A stretch of 64,000 bases of DNA, taken from assembly GCF_041022165.1 (NCBI RefSeq), contig NZ_CP163302.1, positions 3,348,001 through 3,412,000 on the forward strand, written 5' to 3'. Source of the stretch: Sinomonas sp. P10A9. Its GTDB lineage: Bacteria; Actinomycetota; Actinomycetes; Actinomycetales; Micrococcaceae. A model generated the notes under the pieces. That model worked only from the letters and a program-made list of their open reading frames with translations. It had not been told where the DNA came from and made no database searches. Made by a program: the position numbers and the translations under genes. Positions 42,601 through 52,002 of this stretch are shown here, one piece after another (within the stretch, counting starts at the first letter, position 1; the number at the start of each line of letters is the position of its first letter).

Positions 42601-43953
42601 ATGAAGAAAGCACTCGGTGCCGCGGCCGTTGCCGCTGCCGCAGCCCTCGCCCTCTCCGCCTGCGCCGGCGGTGGAAGCCAGAACGCGTCGGCCAACTCCG
42701 ATGCGAGCGGAACCATCAGCTACTGGCTGTGGGACGCCAACCAGCTCCCCGCCTACCAGCAGTGCGCCGACGACTTCCACAAGGCCAACCCCAACATCAC
42801 GGTCAACGTCACCCAGACGGGCTGGGACGACTACTGGACGAACATCACCAACGGGTTCGTCGGCGGCAACGGGCCTGACGTCTTCACGGACCACCTCTCC
42901 AAGTACGGCGACTTCGTCAAGAACAACCAGCTCCTCTCCCTCGACGACGCGGTGAAGGCCGACAACGTCAACCTCGGCCAGTACAACAAGGGCCTCGCCG
43001 ACCTCTGGGTCGGCCAGGACGGCAAGCGCTACGGCCTGCCCAAGGACTGGGACACGATCTCGCTGTTCTACAACAAGGACCTCATCTCCAAGGCCGGCCT
43101 CACCGCCGACCAGGTGGGAAGCCTCTCATGGAACCCGACGGACGGCGGCACGTTCGAGAAGGCGATCGCCCACCTGACCGTGGACACGAGCGGCAAGCGC
43201 GGCGACGAGGCGGGCTTCGACAAGAACAACGTGGCCGTCTACGGTGTGGGCCTCGCCGGCTCCGGCGCCTCCGAGGGACAGACCGAGTGGAGCTGGCTGA
43301 CCGGGACCACCGGCTGGACCCACACCGACAAGAACCCCTGGGGGACGCACTTCAACTTCGACGACAAGAAGGTCCAGGACACCATCACCTGGTTCCACTC
43401 CATGATCGACAAGGGCTACATGCCCAAGCTCGAGACGACGGTCGGCGCCTCCATGCCCGATGCCTTCGGCGCTGGCAAGGCCGCGATCAACGCCAACGGC
43501 TCGTGGATGATCGGCCAGTACTTCGGCTACAAGGGCATCAACGTCGGCATCGCCCCGACGCCGACCGGCCCTGACGGCAAGCGCGCCTCGATGTACAACG
43601 GCCTCGCCGACTCGATCAACGCCGCCACGAAGAACCCGGCCGCCGCGACGAAGTGGGTCGAGTACCTCGGGTCCCCGGCCTGCCAGGACGTCGTCGCGGC
43701 GAAGGCCGTCGTCTTCCCCGCAATCTCGGAGGCCGCCGACAAGGCGTCGGCAGCGTTCAAGGCCAAGGGCATCGACGTCACCCCGTTCACCCAGCAGGTG
43801 AAGGACAACACGACGTTCCTCTTCCCCATCACGGAGAACGCTGCGAAGGTTGACGGCATCATGAAGCCGGCCATGGACGCCGTCTTCTCGGGCAAGTCGC
43901 CCGCGAGCTCCCTGACCGACGCCAACAGCCAGGTCAACGCGCTCTTCCAGTAG
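42601..43953 (+). CDS. Extracellular sugar-binding lipoprotein of ABC importer
   Basis: 450 residues. Signal peptide MKKALGAAAVAAAAALALSA with lipobox LSAC (Cys 21), so anchored on the outer face of the membrane. Family-1 solute-binding fold: GTISYWLWDANQLPAYQQC at the start of the mature domain, NGPDVFTDHLSKYGDF, and many Trp/Tyr residues suited to stacking on sugars (WSWLTGTTGW). AAAGGA lies seven bases upstream. Context (GH36 next, LacI and dehydrogenase divergent) suggests alpha-galactosides such as melibiose or raffinose. Confidence 0.93.
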   Translation: MKKALGAAAVAAAAALALSACAGGGSQNASANSDASGTISYWLWDANQLPAYQQCADDFHKANPNITVNVTQTGWDDYWTNITNGFVGGNGPDVFTDHLSKYGDFVKNNQLLSLDDAVKADNVNLGQYNKGLADLWVGQDGKRYGLPKDWDTISLFYNKDLISKAGLTADQVGSLSWNPTDGGTFEKAIAHLTVDTSGKRGDEAGFDKNNVAVYGVGLAGSGASEGQTEWSWLTGTTGWTHTDKNPWGTHFNFDDKKVQDTITWFHSMIDKGYMPKLETTVGASMPDAFGAGKAAINANGSWMIGQYFGYKGINVGIAPTPTGPDGKRASMYNGLADSINAATKNPAAATKWVEYLGSPACQDVVAAKAVVFPAISEAADKASAAFKAKGIDVTPFTQQVKDNTTFLFPITENAAKVDGIMKPAMDAVFSGKSPASSLTDANSQVNALFQ

Positions 43954-43984
43954 GCCAGATCGTCGGTTCCGATCGATCCGGCCC

Positions 43985-44012
43985 TAGGGGCCCGGCCCGC
44001 GCCGGGCCCCTA
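43985..44012 (+). terminator. 12-bp hairpin between binding protein and GH36 gene
   Basis: TAGGGGCCCGGC pairs perfectly with GCCGGGCCCCTA around CCGC. No T-run; it may lower expression of the enzyme gene relative to the abundant binding protein rather than end transcription. Confidence 0.65.
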
Positions 44013-44063
44013 CTCTGGACTCAAGCCCCCCCGTACCGCCCGCCCCACCGTCGAAAGAACCCC

Positions 44064-46241
44064 ATGGACCCCCTCCACCTCCGTTCCGCCGGTACCAGCC
44101 TGCTCCTCGCCTTCGGTTCCGGCGAGGCCGAGATCGTCCATTGGGGCGCCGACCTCGGCGAGGCCCTCCCCGACCTCGCCGACCTGACCCCGCCGATCCC
44201 GCACTCGGCACTCGACGTGCCGGTGGTCGCGGGCCTCCTTCCGCAGGCGTCGTCGGGGTGGCTGGGGCGTCCCGCGGTCCGCGGCAGCCGGACGGGCGAC
44301 GGCGTTCCCGGCCTCTCCTTCTCCCCCGCCTTCCGCGTGGTCTCGGCTGAGTCGACCCTCGACGGCCTCGGCGCGAGGATCGTCCAGTCCGACCCCGAAT
44401 CGGGGCTGAGCGTGGCCTCCGACCTGCTCCTCCATGAGGGCGGACTCCTCGAGCTCTCGCACGAGCTGACCAATACGGGCACCACCGCGTACAGCCTCGA
44501 CGAGCTCGGCGCTGTGCTCCCGGTGCCGGGGGACGCCGTCGAACTCCTGGACCTCACCGGCCGGTGGTGCCGCGAGAACCATCCGCAGCGGCAGGCGATC
44601 CGGCAGGGCACGTGGGTGCGTTCGGGCCGGCACGGCCGCACGGGCCATGACTCATCGCTGCTCGTGGCTGCGGGCACGGCGGCCTTCTCCAACCGGGCCG
44701 GCCGCGTGTGGGCGGTCCACTTCGGCTGGTCCGGCAACCATGAGCAGTACCTCGACACACTCGCGGACGGCCGGCGCATGCTCGGCGCGTCCGAGCTCCT
44801 CGGCTCGGGCGAGGTGGTGCTGGCACCCGGGGCGAGCTACCGCACGCCCGTGCTCTACGCGGCGTACTCCGACCACGGCCTCGACGGCGTGACCGATGCC
44901 TTCTACCGCTGGTTCCGCGGACGCCCGCAGCACGCTGGGCCCACTGCCCACAACGCAGCCCGCCAGCGCCCGGTGGTCCTGAACACGTGGGAGGCCGTGT
45001 ACTTCGACCACCGCCTCGAACCCCTCCTCGATCTCGCCGACTCGGCTGCGGAGCTCGGCGTCGAACGCTTCGTGCTCGACGACGGCTGGTTCCGTGGGCG
45101 CCGCGACGACCACGCGGGCCTCGGCGACTGGTACGTCGACGAGACGGTATGGCCCGAGGGGCTCACCCCGCTCATCGAGCGCGTCAACGCGCTGGGCATG
45201 GAGTTCGGGCTCTGGGTCGAGCCCGAAATGGTCAACCTCGATTCCGACGTGGCGCGAGCCCACCCGGAGTGGATCGTGGGCCCCGCGGCGAAGTCCCACA
45301 AGGACGGCGGCCGCCTTCCGCTCGAGTGGCGCCACCAGCACATCCTCGACCTTGCCAACCCCGAGGCCTGGCAGTACATCTTCGAGCGGCTCGACACCCT
45401 CCTGACCGAGAACAGCATCGCGTACCTGAAGTGGGACCAGAACCGGGACCTGACCGAACATGGACACGCGGGCCGCCCATCGGTCCACGAGCAGACCCTC
45501 GCGGCGTATCGGCTGTTCGACGCGCTCAAGGCCGCGCATCCCCGCGTCGAGATCGAGTCGTGCTCGTCCGGCGGGGCCCGTGTGGACCTGGGCATCCTGC
45601 AGCGCACGGATCGCGTGTGGGCCTCGGACTGCAACGACGCCCTCGAGCGCCAGACCATCCAGCGATGGACCCAGGCCGTGCTCCCGCCCGAGCTCGTCGG
45701 GGCGCACATCGGGCCGACCCACTCCCACACGACGGGCCGGATCCACGACATCTCATTCCGCGCGATCACGGCGCTGTTCGGACACTTCGGCATGGAGTGG
45801 GATATCCGGCAGGCCACGCCCGCCGAGCGCGGGACGCTCCAGCGGGCCATCGCGCTGTACAAGGCGCACCGGGGGCTCCTGCACTCGGGGGTCCGCGTCA
45901 ACGCGGACCTCGCGGAGCCCAACCTCGCGCTGCACGGCGTCGTCGCGCACGACGGCGCGTCGGGGCTCTTCGCGGCCGTCGCCTTGGGCACGCTCTCGGC
46001 CGAGATGCCCGGCCGCGTGGGTATCCCGGGCCTCGACCCCGAGCGGACGTACCGCGTCCGCGCCGCGCTGCCGACGTCCGACGACGCAGACCTGGCCAAC
46101 ACGTTCACCCAGGTCGTGCCGCCTGCATGGCTCGCCGAGGGTGCCACCGCGAGTGGCCGCTTCCTTGCGGAGGTCGGCCTGCCGCTGCCCGTCCTGCGGC
46201 CGGAGCACGCGCTTCTACTCGAGATCGCGGCGACCGAGTAG
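44064..46241 (+). CDS. Alpha-galactosidase, glycoside hydrolase family 36
   Basis: 725-residue cytosolic enzyme hydrolysing alpha-1,6-galactosides. N-terminal beta-sandwich (1-300), then a TIM barrel: PVVLNTWEAVYFDH, ERFVLDDGWFRGRRDD, FGLWVEPEMVN. The nucleophile is Asp 458 in YLKWDQNRD and the acid/base Asp 522 in WASDCNDAL; ESCSSGGARVD follows the nucleophile strand. Full GH36 length. No signal peptide, matching import of intact sugar by the upstream transporter. GAAAG lies before the ATG. Confidence 0.95.
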   Translation: MDPLHLRSAGTSLLLAFGSGEAEIVHWGADLGEALPDLADLTPPIPHSALDVPVVAGLLPQASSGWLGRPAVRGSRTGDGVPGLSFSPAFRVVSAESTLDGLGARIVQSDPESGLSVASDLLLHEGGLLELSHELTNTGTTAYSLDELGAVLPVPGDAVELLDLTGRWCRENHPQRQAIRQGTWVRSGRHGRTGHDSSLLVAAGTAAFSNRAGRVWAVHFGWSGNHEQYLDTLADGRRMLGASELLGSGEVVLAPGASYRTPVLYAAYSDHGLDGVTDAFYRWFRGRPQHAGPTAHNAARQRPVVLNTWEAVYFDHRLEPLLDLADSAAELGVERFVLDDGWFRGRRDDHAGLGDWYVDETVWPEGLTPLIERVNALGMEFGLWVEPEMVNLDSDVARAHPEWIVGPAAKSHKDGGRLPLEWRHQHILDLANPEAWQYIFERLDTLLTENSIAYLKWDQNRDLTEHGHAGRPSVHEQTLAAYRLFDALKAAHPRVEIESCSSGGARVDLGILQRTDRVWASDCNDALERQTIQRWTQAVLPPELVGAHIGPTHSHTTGRIHDISFRAITALFGHFGMEWDIRQATPAERGTLQRAIALYKAHRGLLHSGVRVNADLAEPNLALHGVVAHDGASGLFAAVALGTLSAEMPGRVGIPGLDPERTYRVRAALPTSDDADLANTFTQVVPPAWLAEGATASGRFLAEVGLPLPVLRPEHALLLEIAATE

Positions 46242-46243
46242 GC

Positions 46244-47395
46244 ATGGTGCCCGGGCTGTTCGGGTCACGGACCCTCGGGGTGGCCCTGGGCTCCCGGGCC
46301 AACGCCCTCAACGGGCTCCGCCTCGTCTTCGCCGCGGCCGTCATCGTCTCCCACGCATGGTGGCTCGGCGGCTACGGACCGGAGCCCGCGTGGTACGGGA
46401 TCAAGCTCGGCACGGCGGCCGTGATGGGGTTCTTCGCGATCTCGGGGTACCTCATCACGGTCAGCGCCGAGCGTTCCACCATGCTGGCATTCGTCGCGGC
46501 GCGGTGGACCCGCATCTATCCCGGCCTCGCGGTCGCGGCTCTGGCGGTCGCCTTCATCGCGGCCCCGATCGGTGCACTTCTCACCCAGGGACGCTACGAG
46601 GTGCGCGGCGCACTGGCCTTCGTGGCCGCGGCCCTCACGCTCGTCATCGGGACAACGAGGACACCGCCGATCGGGACCTCCCTCGCAGGCAACCATGATC
46701 CCTCGGACTGGGACGGACCCCTGTGGACGCTGACGTGGGAGGTGCTGTGCTACGTCCTCGTTGCGGTTGCGGTCTACGCCGTCAGGAGGGCCTCGCCCGG
46801 CACGACGCCATCGGGCAGCGCACACCACGGGTGGGCACAACGCGGCAGCGCGCCACACAGCATCGTGATCCTGTTCCTGTTCGCGCTGTTCTCCGGGGCC
46901 GTCGCCGGGAAGATCCTCGGCAGCGGGTACGGCTCGGACCGCACCGAGTTCGTCCTCCCCTTCGTCGCGGTCTTCCTGGCCGGCGCGCTCCTGGCAACCC
47001 TGCGGAACCAGCTGCGGGTGGGTGTCGTACCAGCCGCTGCCGCGAGCCTGGCGGTCTGGGGCGCACTGGCCACCGGCTACGGGACCGCCCTGGCCCCGCT
47101 GCCCTTCGCCTACCTCGTGCTGTGCGCGGGATCTGTCCGGTCGCGGGTGGGGAATCGCTGGGACATCTCATACGGCATCTACATCTACGGGTGGCCCGTC
47201 CAGCAACTCCTCGCGGCAGCACGGGTCCCCGCGCATGTATCGCCTCTCGCGTTCGCCGCCATCGCACTCGCCGTCGTGTGGCCGCTCGGCCTGCTCAGCT
47301 GCCTCGCGGTGGAGCGGCCAGCGCAGCGGCTGCGCGCGCGCATCCTCGGCTCGCAGCGCCCGGGCCACGACCCATCAGAGTTTGTTTCTGAATAG
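46244..47395 (+). CDS. Acyltransferase 3 family membrane protein
   Basis: 383 residues, about ten membrane helices. The N terminus RANALNGLRLVFAAAVIVSH (N-G-L-R, His in helix 1) and GFFAISGYLI are signatures of the OafA/NodX-type acyltransferase family; RWTRIYPGL and WTLTWEVLCYV follow. Family members O-acetylate surface polysaccharides or glycolipids. It starts two bases after the alpha-galactosidase stop, so it is co-transcribed, but a role in galactoside use is not obvious. The 10-bp phased repeats of the next promoter begin inside its last codons. Confidence 0.85.
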   Translation: MVPGLFGSRTLGVALGSRANALNGLRLVFAAAVIVSHAWWLGGYGPEPAWYGIKLGTAAVMGFFAISGYLITVSAERSTMLAFVAARWTRIYPGLAVAALAVAFIAAPIGALLTQGRYEVRGALAFVAAALTLVIGTTRTPPIGTSLAGNHDPSDWDGPLWTLTWEVLCYVLVAVAVYAVRRASPGTTPSGSAHHGWAQRGSAPHSIVILFLFALFSGAVAGKILGSGYGSDRTEFVLPFVAVFLAGALLATLRNQLRVGVVPAAAASLAVWGALATGYGTALAPLPFAYLVLCAGSVRSRVGNRWDISYGIYIYGWPVQQLLAAARVPAHVSPLAFAAIALAVVWPLGLLSCLAVERPAQRLRARILGSQRPGHDPSEFVSE

Positions 47396-47423
47396 TTCTG
47401 TCTGTTTCTGTTCACATCTGTGT
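47384..47423. promoter_or_regulatory. DeoR-type operator candidate: four 10-bp-phased (T)TTCTG repeats
   Basis: GTTTCTGAAT, AGTTCTGTCT, GTTTCTGTTC and ACATCTGTGT follow each other at exactly 10-bp steps, overlapping the acyltransferase stop and the -35 of the GH42 promoter. Confidence 0.6.
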
Positions 47424-47439
47424 TCCAATGCTCTAGTCT
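47411..47439 (+). promoter_or_regulatory. Promoter of beta-galactosidase gene
   Basis: -35 TTCACA (47411-47416), 17-bp spacer, -10 TAGTCT (47434-47439). Confidence 0.5.
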
Positions 47440-47441
47440 GG

Positions 47442-47457
47442 CGTGACGGCAGTCACA
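47442..47457 (+). promoter_or_regulatory. CRP-like site at beta-galactosidase promoter
   Basis: CGTGACGGCAGTCACA: one mismatch to TGTGA-N6-TCACA, directly after the predicted -10. Confidence 0.5.
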
Positions 47458-47514
47458 TGGATCGGCTCCACGTGACCGCCCTCCACGCCCTCGACGCAGA
47501 GGAACACCCGCCCC

Positions 47515-49560
47515 ATGGATATGAACAACCTCACCCGGCGCCTCGGCGACGGGACTCCGCGCATCGCCTACGGCGCGGACTACAACCCCGAGCAGTGGCC
47601 GAGGGAGGTGTGGGACCGAGACGTCGAGCTCATGCGCGAGGCCGGCGTCAACCTAGTGAGCCTGGGCATCTTCTCGTGGGCCCTCCTCGAACCCGAGGAG
47701 GGCCGCTACGAGTTCGGGTGGCTCGACGACGCGATGGACCTCCTGCATGCCCACGGCATCGCCGTGGACCTCGCGAACGCGAGCGCCTCGCCTCCACCGT
47801 GGTTCACGGTGAAGTACCCTGACTCGGCACCCGTGGACGCGCGCGGAGTCCGCCAGACCCACGGTTCCCGGCAGGCCTTCGCGGCCTGCTCCCCGGACTA
47901 CCGCCGCGCCGCCGCGGCGCTCACCACCGCGATCGCGGAACGCTATGCGTCCCACCCTGCCCTGGCCATGTGGCACGTGCACAACGAGTACGGCTGCCAC
48001 AACCAGCCGGACTACGGACCGCACGCCGAGCGCGGCTTCCGCGCGTGGCTCGAGCGCAAGTACAGCACCATCGAGGCCCTCAACCACGCGTGGGGCACGG
48101 CTTTCTGGTCGCAGCACTACTACGCGTGGACCGAGATCATGCCGCCGCGCCACTCGGGCACGTGGGTCAACCCGACGCACCAGCTCGACTTCGCACGCTT
48201 CTCCTCGGACTCGCTCCTCGAGTGCTTCGAGGCCGAGGCCGAGATCCTCCGCGCGCACTCGGACAAGCCCGTCACGACCAACTTCATGGGCACGAACATG
48301 GGCCTCGCGGCGCCGATCGACTACTGGCGCTGGGCCCCAAGCATGGACGTGGTCTCCAATGACCACTACCTCATCGCAGAGGACCTGAGGAACCATCAGG
48401 AGCTCGCGCTCACGGCCGACCTCACGCGCGGCTGGGCCCAGGGCGCGCCGTGGCTGCTCATGGAACACTCGACCTCGGCGGTGAACTGGCAGCCGCGCAA
48501 CATCGCGAAGGCGCCGGGCCAGATGCTCCGCAACTCAATGCAGCACCTCGCCCGCGGTGCCGACGGGATCATGTTCTTCCAGTGGCGCGCCTCGCGCGCC
48601 GGCGCAGAGAAATACCACTCCGGCATGGTGCCCCACGCCGGGACGGAGACGAAGGTGTGGCGGGAGGTCGTCGAGCTCGGCCGCGCGCTCCGGGCGGTGT
48701 CCGAGGTTGCGGGATCGCGCGTGGCCGCCGAGGCCGCGCTCGTGTTCGACACCGACGCGCCCTGGGGCGCTGAGCTCGACTCGCACCCGAGCGTCGAGGC
48801 TCAACCCGTCCGGGAGCTGCGCGAATGGCACGATGCCCTCTACCGCTCGGGAATCACCACCGACGTGCGGCAGAGCACCGACGACCTCTCGGGCTACCGG
48901 CTGGTCGTTGCCCCGATGCTGTACCTCGTCACCGCGGCCGGCACAGCCAGTCTCCGGCGGTACGTCGAGGGCGGCGGCACGCTCGTGGTGACCTACTTCT
49001 CGGGCATCGTCGACGAGAACGACCACATCATCATGGATCCCCTCACCGGCGGCGGATACCCGGGCGCCTTCCGCGAGATGCTCGGCGTTGAGATGGAGGA
49101 GTTCTTCCCCCTGCGGGCGGACGAGACCGTCTCGCTGGGCACCGGACTGGGTAGGCGGTGGAGCGAGCTCGGACGCGCGACGACGGCCGAGACACTGGCA
49201 CGCTTCGAGGAGGGTCCGACGGCGGGCTCCCCCGCCGTGACGCGGAACGCCGTCGGCTCAGGCCACGCGTTCTACGTCGCCACGACGCCGGACGACGACG
49301 CTCTGGCCGCGTTCCTGCCCCAGGTCCTGGACGCCGCGGGAATCGCCCCTGACCCTCAGCTCCTCGAGTCCCCGGACCTCGAGCTCGTGGTCCGGCGCTC
49401 GGCGGACTGCGAATGGCTCTTCGCCATCAACCACGGCCCGGGCGAGGCGCGGGTATCGGCCAGCGGAACCGAGCTCCTCTCGGGCACCCCGACGAAAGGC
49501 GAGCTGAACATCCCCGGGGGCGGAGTCGCCGTCGTGCGCCTCGACCCCACCACGCCCTGA
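47515..49560 (+). CDS. Beta-galactosidase, glycoside hydrolase family 42
   Basis: 681-residue cytosolic enzyme releasing galactose from short beta-galactosides. TIM barrel from YGADYNPEQWP; acid/base Glu 158 in WHVHNEYG and nucleophile Glu 317 in WLLMEHSTSAVNW. The trimerisation domain (LVVAPMLYLV, VEGGGTLVVTYFSGIVDEND) and a C-terminal beta domain follow. No signal peptide. ATG 47515 or 47521 could start it. It has its own promoter with phased repeats and a CRP-like site, and precedes the second importer, which probably brings its substrate. Confidence 0.95.
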   Translation: MDMNNLTRRLGDGTPRIAYGADYNPEQWPREVWDRDVELMREAGVNLVSLGIFSWALLEPEEGRYEFGWLDDAMDLLHAHGIAVDLANASASPPPWFTVKYPDSAPVDARGVRQTHGSRQAFAACSPDYRRAAAALTTAIAERYASHPALAMWHVHNEYGCHNQPDYGPHAERGFRAWLERKYSTIEALNHAWGTAFWSQHYYAWTEIMPPRHSGTWVNPTHQLDFARFSSDSLLECFEAEAEILRAHSDKPVTTNFMGTNMGLAAPIDYWRWAPSMDVVSNDHYLIAEDLRNHQELALTADLTRGWAQGAPWLLMEHSTSAVNWQPRNIAKAPGQMLRNSMQHLARGADGIMFFQWRASRAGAEKYHSGMVPHAGTETKVWREVVELGRALRAVSEVAGSRVAAEAALVFDTDAPWGAELDSHPSVEAQPVRELREWHDALYRSGITTDVRQSTDDLSGYRLVVAPMLYLVTAAGTASLRRYVEGGGTLVVTYFSGIVDENDHIIMDPLTGGGYPGAFREMLGVEMEEFFPLRADETVSLGTGLGRRWSELGRATTAETLARFEEGPTAGSPAVTRNAVGSGHAFYVATTPDDDALAAFLPQVLDAAGIAPDPQLLESPDLELVVRRSADCEWLFAINHGPGEARVSASGTELLSGTPTKGELNIPGGGVAVVRLDPTTP

Positions 49561-49585
49561 CCTTCAGGTCACAGCACCATCACAC

Positions 49586-49616
49586 TTTCGTTTCTGATCT
49601 TTTATGAACGTTTCTG
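49586..49616. promoter_or_regulatory. DeoR-type operator candidate: 10-bp-phased TTTCTG repeats
   Basis: TTTCG (49586) runs into TTTCTG (49591), TTTATG (49601) and TTTCTG (49611), steps of 10 bp. TTTCGTTTC also resembles the AgaR/DeoR-type consensus of enteric bacteria. Confidence 0.6.
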
Positions 49617-49636
49617 CCCACCTACCATATCCACTA

Positions 49637-49652
49637 TGTGACGCACGTCATA
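49637..49652 (+). promoter_or_regulatory. CRP-like site before second importer
   Basis: TGTGACGCACGTCATA: one mismatch to TGTGA-N6-TCACA, 34 bp before the binding-protein ATG. Confidence 0.5.
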
Positions 49653-49685
49653 GGTGACGGCGTCTCCATCCGAGGAGAGAAGCAC

Positions 49686-51014
49686 ATGAATACGCAGCGC
49701 AGCGGTTCCTCCGCCCAGATCACCCTCCCGCCCTCCCTGATGAACCGCAGGGCGCTCCTCAAGACCCTCGGCGTCGGCGCCGTGGGCCTCGCGGGCGTCC
49801 CGCTCCTCTCCGCGTGCACGGGCGGATCGGCGCCCGGCGGCGGTAGTTCCGGGTCGAAGACTGTGTCCTTCGGTTCCTCCGCCTCCGACGACGTTCCCAA
49901 GCGCGCCTACCAGGCAGTCGTGGACGCGTTCCAGAAGAAGTCGGGTGCCACCGTGACCACCAACGTCGTTCCCCACAACGACTTCCAGAACAAGATCAAC
50001 TCGTACCTTCAGGGCAGCCCCGACGACACGTTCACATGGTTCGCCGGCTACCGCATGCAGTACTACGCCGGAAAGGGGCTCCTGGCACCGATCGACGACG
50101 TGTGGGAGAAGATCGGCGCGAACTACTCAGACGCCCTCAAGAAGGCCTCAACCGGCCCGGACGGCAAGATGTACTTCGTCCCGAACTACAACTACCCGTG
50201 GGGCTTCTTCTACCGGAAGAGCTTCTGGGCCGAGAAGGGCTACGCCGTCCCGAAGACCTTCGATGAGCTCAAGACCCTTGCCGCCAAGATGAAGGCGGAT
50301 GGCATCATCCCGATCGGCTTCGCCGACAAGGACGGCTGGCCGGCGATGGGCACCTTCGACTACATGAACATGCGTCTCAACGGCTACCAGTTCCATGTGG
50401 ACCTGTGCGCCCACAAGGAATCGTGGAACCAGCCCAAGGTCCAGTCGGTCTTCGACACGTGGAAGGCCCTCCTGCCCTACCAGGACCCGGCAGCGCTCGG
50501 CCAGACCTGGCAGGACGCGGCCAAGCTCCTCGGCGACAAGAAGACCGGCATGTACCTCCTCGGCTCCTTCGTGACCCAGCAGTTCACGGACGCCGCGGTC
50601 CTCGCCGACATCGATTTCTTTCCGTTCCCCGAGATCGCCGTCGAAGGGCAGGACGCCATCGAGGCCCCGATCGACGGGCTCCTCCTGTCCAAGAAGGGCG
50701 GCCAGAACCAGACCGCGAAGGACTTCCTCGCGTTCCTGGGCACACCCGAGGCGCAGAACGCCTACTATGCAGTCGACTCGTCGAACATCGCTACCGCCAA
50801 GGGCGGGGACACGTCCAAGTTCACACCGCTGAACAAGAAGTGCGCAGACGCGATTTCCAACGCGAAGCACATCAGCCAGTTCTTCGACCGCGACGCGCTG
50901 CCCGCGATGGCGAACAACGTGATGATCCCCGCCCTCCAGGCGTTCATCAAGGACGGCTCGGTGGACATCAAGAACCTCGAGTCCCAGGCCGCCGCACTCT
51001 ACGCGGCCCAGTAG
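49686..51014 (+). CDS. Extracellular sugar-binding lipoprotein of second ABC importer
   Basis: 442 residues. The signal region MNRRALLKTLGVGAVGLAG has a twin-arginine-like RRALLK before a hydrophobic stretch and lipobox LSAC (Cys 44), so Tat-dependent lipoprotein export is possible. Family-1 solute-binding fold (VVDAFQKKSGATVTTN, TWFAGYRMQYYAGKGLL, YNYPWGFFYRKSFW). GAGGAGAAGC precedes the ATG. First gene of binding protein - permease - permease - DeoR. Probably binds a beta-galactoside, given the adjacent GH42 gene. Confidence 0.93.
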   Translation: MNTQRSGSSAQITLPPSLMNRRALLKTLGVGAVGLAGVPLLSACTGGSAPGGGSSGSKTVSFGSSASDDVPKRAYQAVVDAFQKKSGATVTTNVVPHNDFQNKINSYLQGSPDDTFTWFAGYRMQYYAGKGLLAPIDDVWEKIGANYSDALKKASTGPDGKMYFVPNYNYPWGFFYRKSFWAEKGYAVPKTFDELKTLAAKMKADGIIPIGFADKDGWPAMGTFDYMNMRLNGYQFHVDLCAHKESWNQPKVQSVFDTWKALLPYQDPAALGQTWQDAAKLLGDKKTGMYLLGSFVTQQFTDAAVLADIDFFPFPEIAVEGQDAIEAPIDGLLLSKKGGQNQTAKDFLAFLGTPEAQNAYYAVDSSNIATAKGGDTSKFTPLNKKCADAISNAKHISQFFDRDALPAMANNVMIPALQAFIKDGSVDIKNLESQAAALYAAQ

Positions 51015-51093
51015 CCGTCCCGCCCCATCGCAGCGACCGTGCGCGGGCGGCCCACCCCGACCGCGCACGGTCCTCCCACCGCAGGAATCCGCC

Positions 51094-52002
51094 ATGCCCC
51101 GTACCCGCAAAGTCCGCCGGCTCTCGACCAGGGACAAGGTCATCCTTGCCGTCATGGTCGCGGTCCCCACGCTCATCGAACTCGCCTTCGTCTGGCTCCC
51201 CACGCTCTTCTCGATCGGCCTCAGCTTCACCCGCTGGAGCGGCCTCGACCTCACCGACATCCGCGCCGCGGGCACCGACAACTACAAGTTCGTGTCCCAG
51301 GACTACCCGCCCTTCTGGCCGGCCGTGCAGCACAACATCCTGTGGCTCGTCTTCCTCGCGCTGATCGCCACACCGCTGGGCCTCCTGCTCGCGGTGCTGC
51401 TCGACCAGAAGATCCGCGGGAGCCGGATCTACCAGAGCATCTTCTTCGTCCCGGTGATGCTCTCCCTCGCGCTCGTCGGCGTGATCTGGCAGCTCTTCTA
51501 TCAGCGCGACAACGGCCTACTCAACTTCCTCCTCGGCACCGCGGGGACCCCCGCGGCCGTCGACTGGTTCGGAGACAGCAACGTCAACATCTGGGCCGCG
51601 CTTATCGCCGCGACATGGCGCCACGCGGGCTACGTCATGCTCCTCTACCTCGCGGGGCTCAAGGGCGTCGACCCTGCGTTGAAGGAAGCCGCCGCCCTCG
51701 ACGGCGCCAACGCCGCGCAGACGTTCTTCCGCGTCGTGTTCCCGGCGATGCGGCCGATCAACATCGTCATCGTGGTCATCACGATCATCGAGTCCCTACG
51801 CGCGTTCGACATCGTCTACGTCATCAACCGCGGCACCAACGGGCTCGAGCTCATCTCCGCCCTCGTGATCCAGAACCTGGTCGGCGAGGGGCAGGTCATC
51901 GGTGTCGGCTCCGCGCTCGCGACCATCCTGCTCGTCATCTCCCTCGTGCCGATCACGTTCTACCTCTCGCGGACCTTCGGCAAGGAGGCCAAGGAATCAT
52001 GA
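51094..52002 (+). CDS. Sugar ABC transporter permease (MalF type)
   Basis: 302 residues with six helices; EAA loop LKEAAALDGANAAQTFFRVV. A basic N terminus (RTRKVRRLSTRDK) precedes the first helix. The CUT1-type partner follows with an ATGA overlap. It lies 79 bp after the binding-protein gene, leaving room for processing or attenuation that keeps the binding protein in excess. Confidence 0.93.
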   Translation: MPRTRKVRRLSTRDKVILAVMVAVPTLIELAFVWLPTLFSIGLSFTRWSGLDLTDIRAAGTDNYKFVSQDYPPFWPAVQHNILWLVFLALIATPLGLLLAVLLDQKIRGSRIYQSIFFVPVMLSLALVGVIWQLFYQRDNGLLNFLLGTAGTPAAVDWFGDSNVNIWAALIAATWRHAGYVMLLYLAGLKGVDPALKEAAALDGANAAQTFFRVVFPAMRPINIVIVVITIIESLRAFDIVYVINRGTNGLELISALVIQNLVGEGQVIGVGSALATILLVISLVPITFYLSRTFGKEAKES

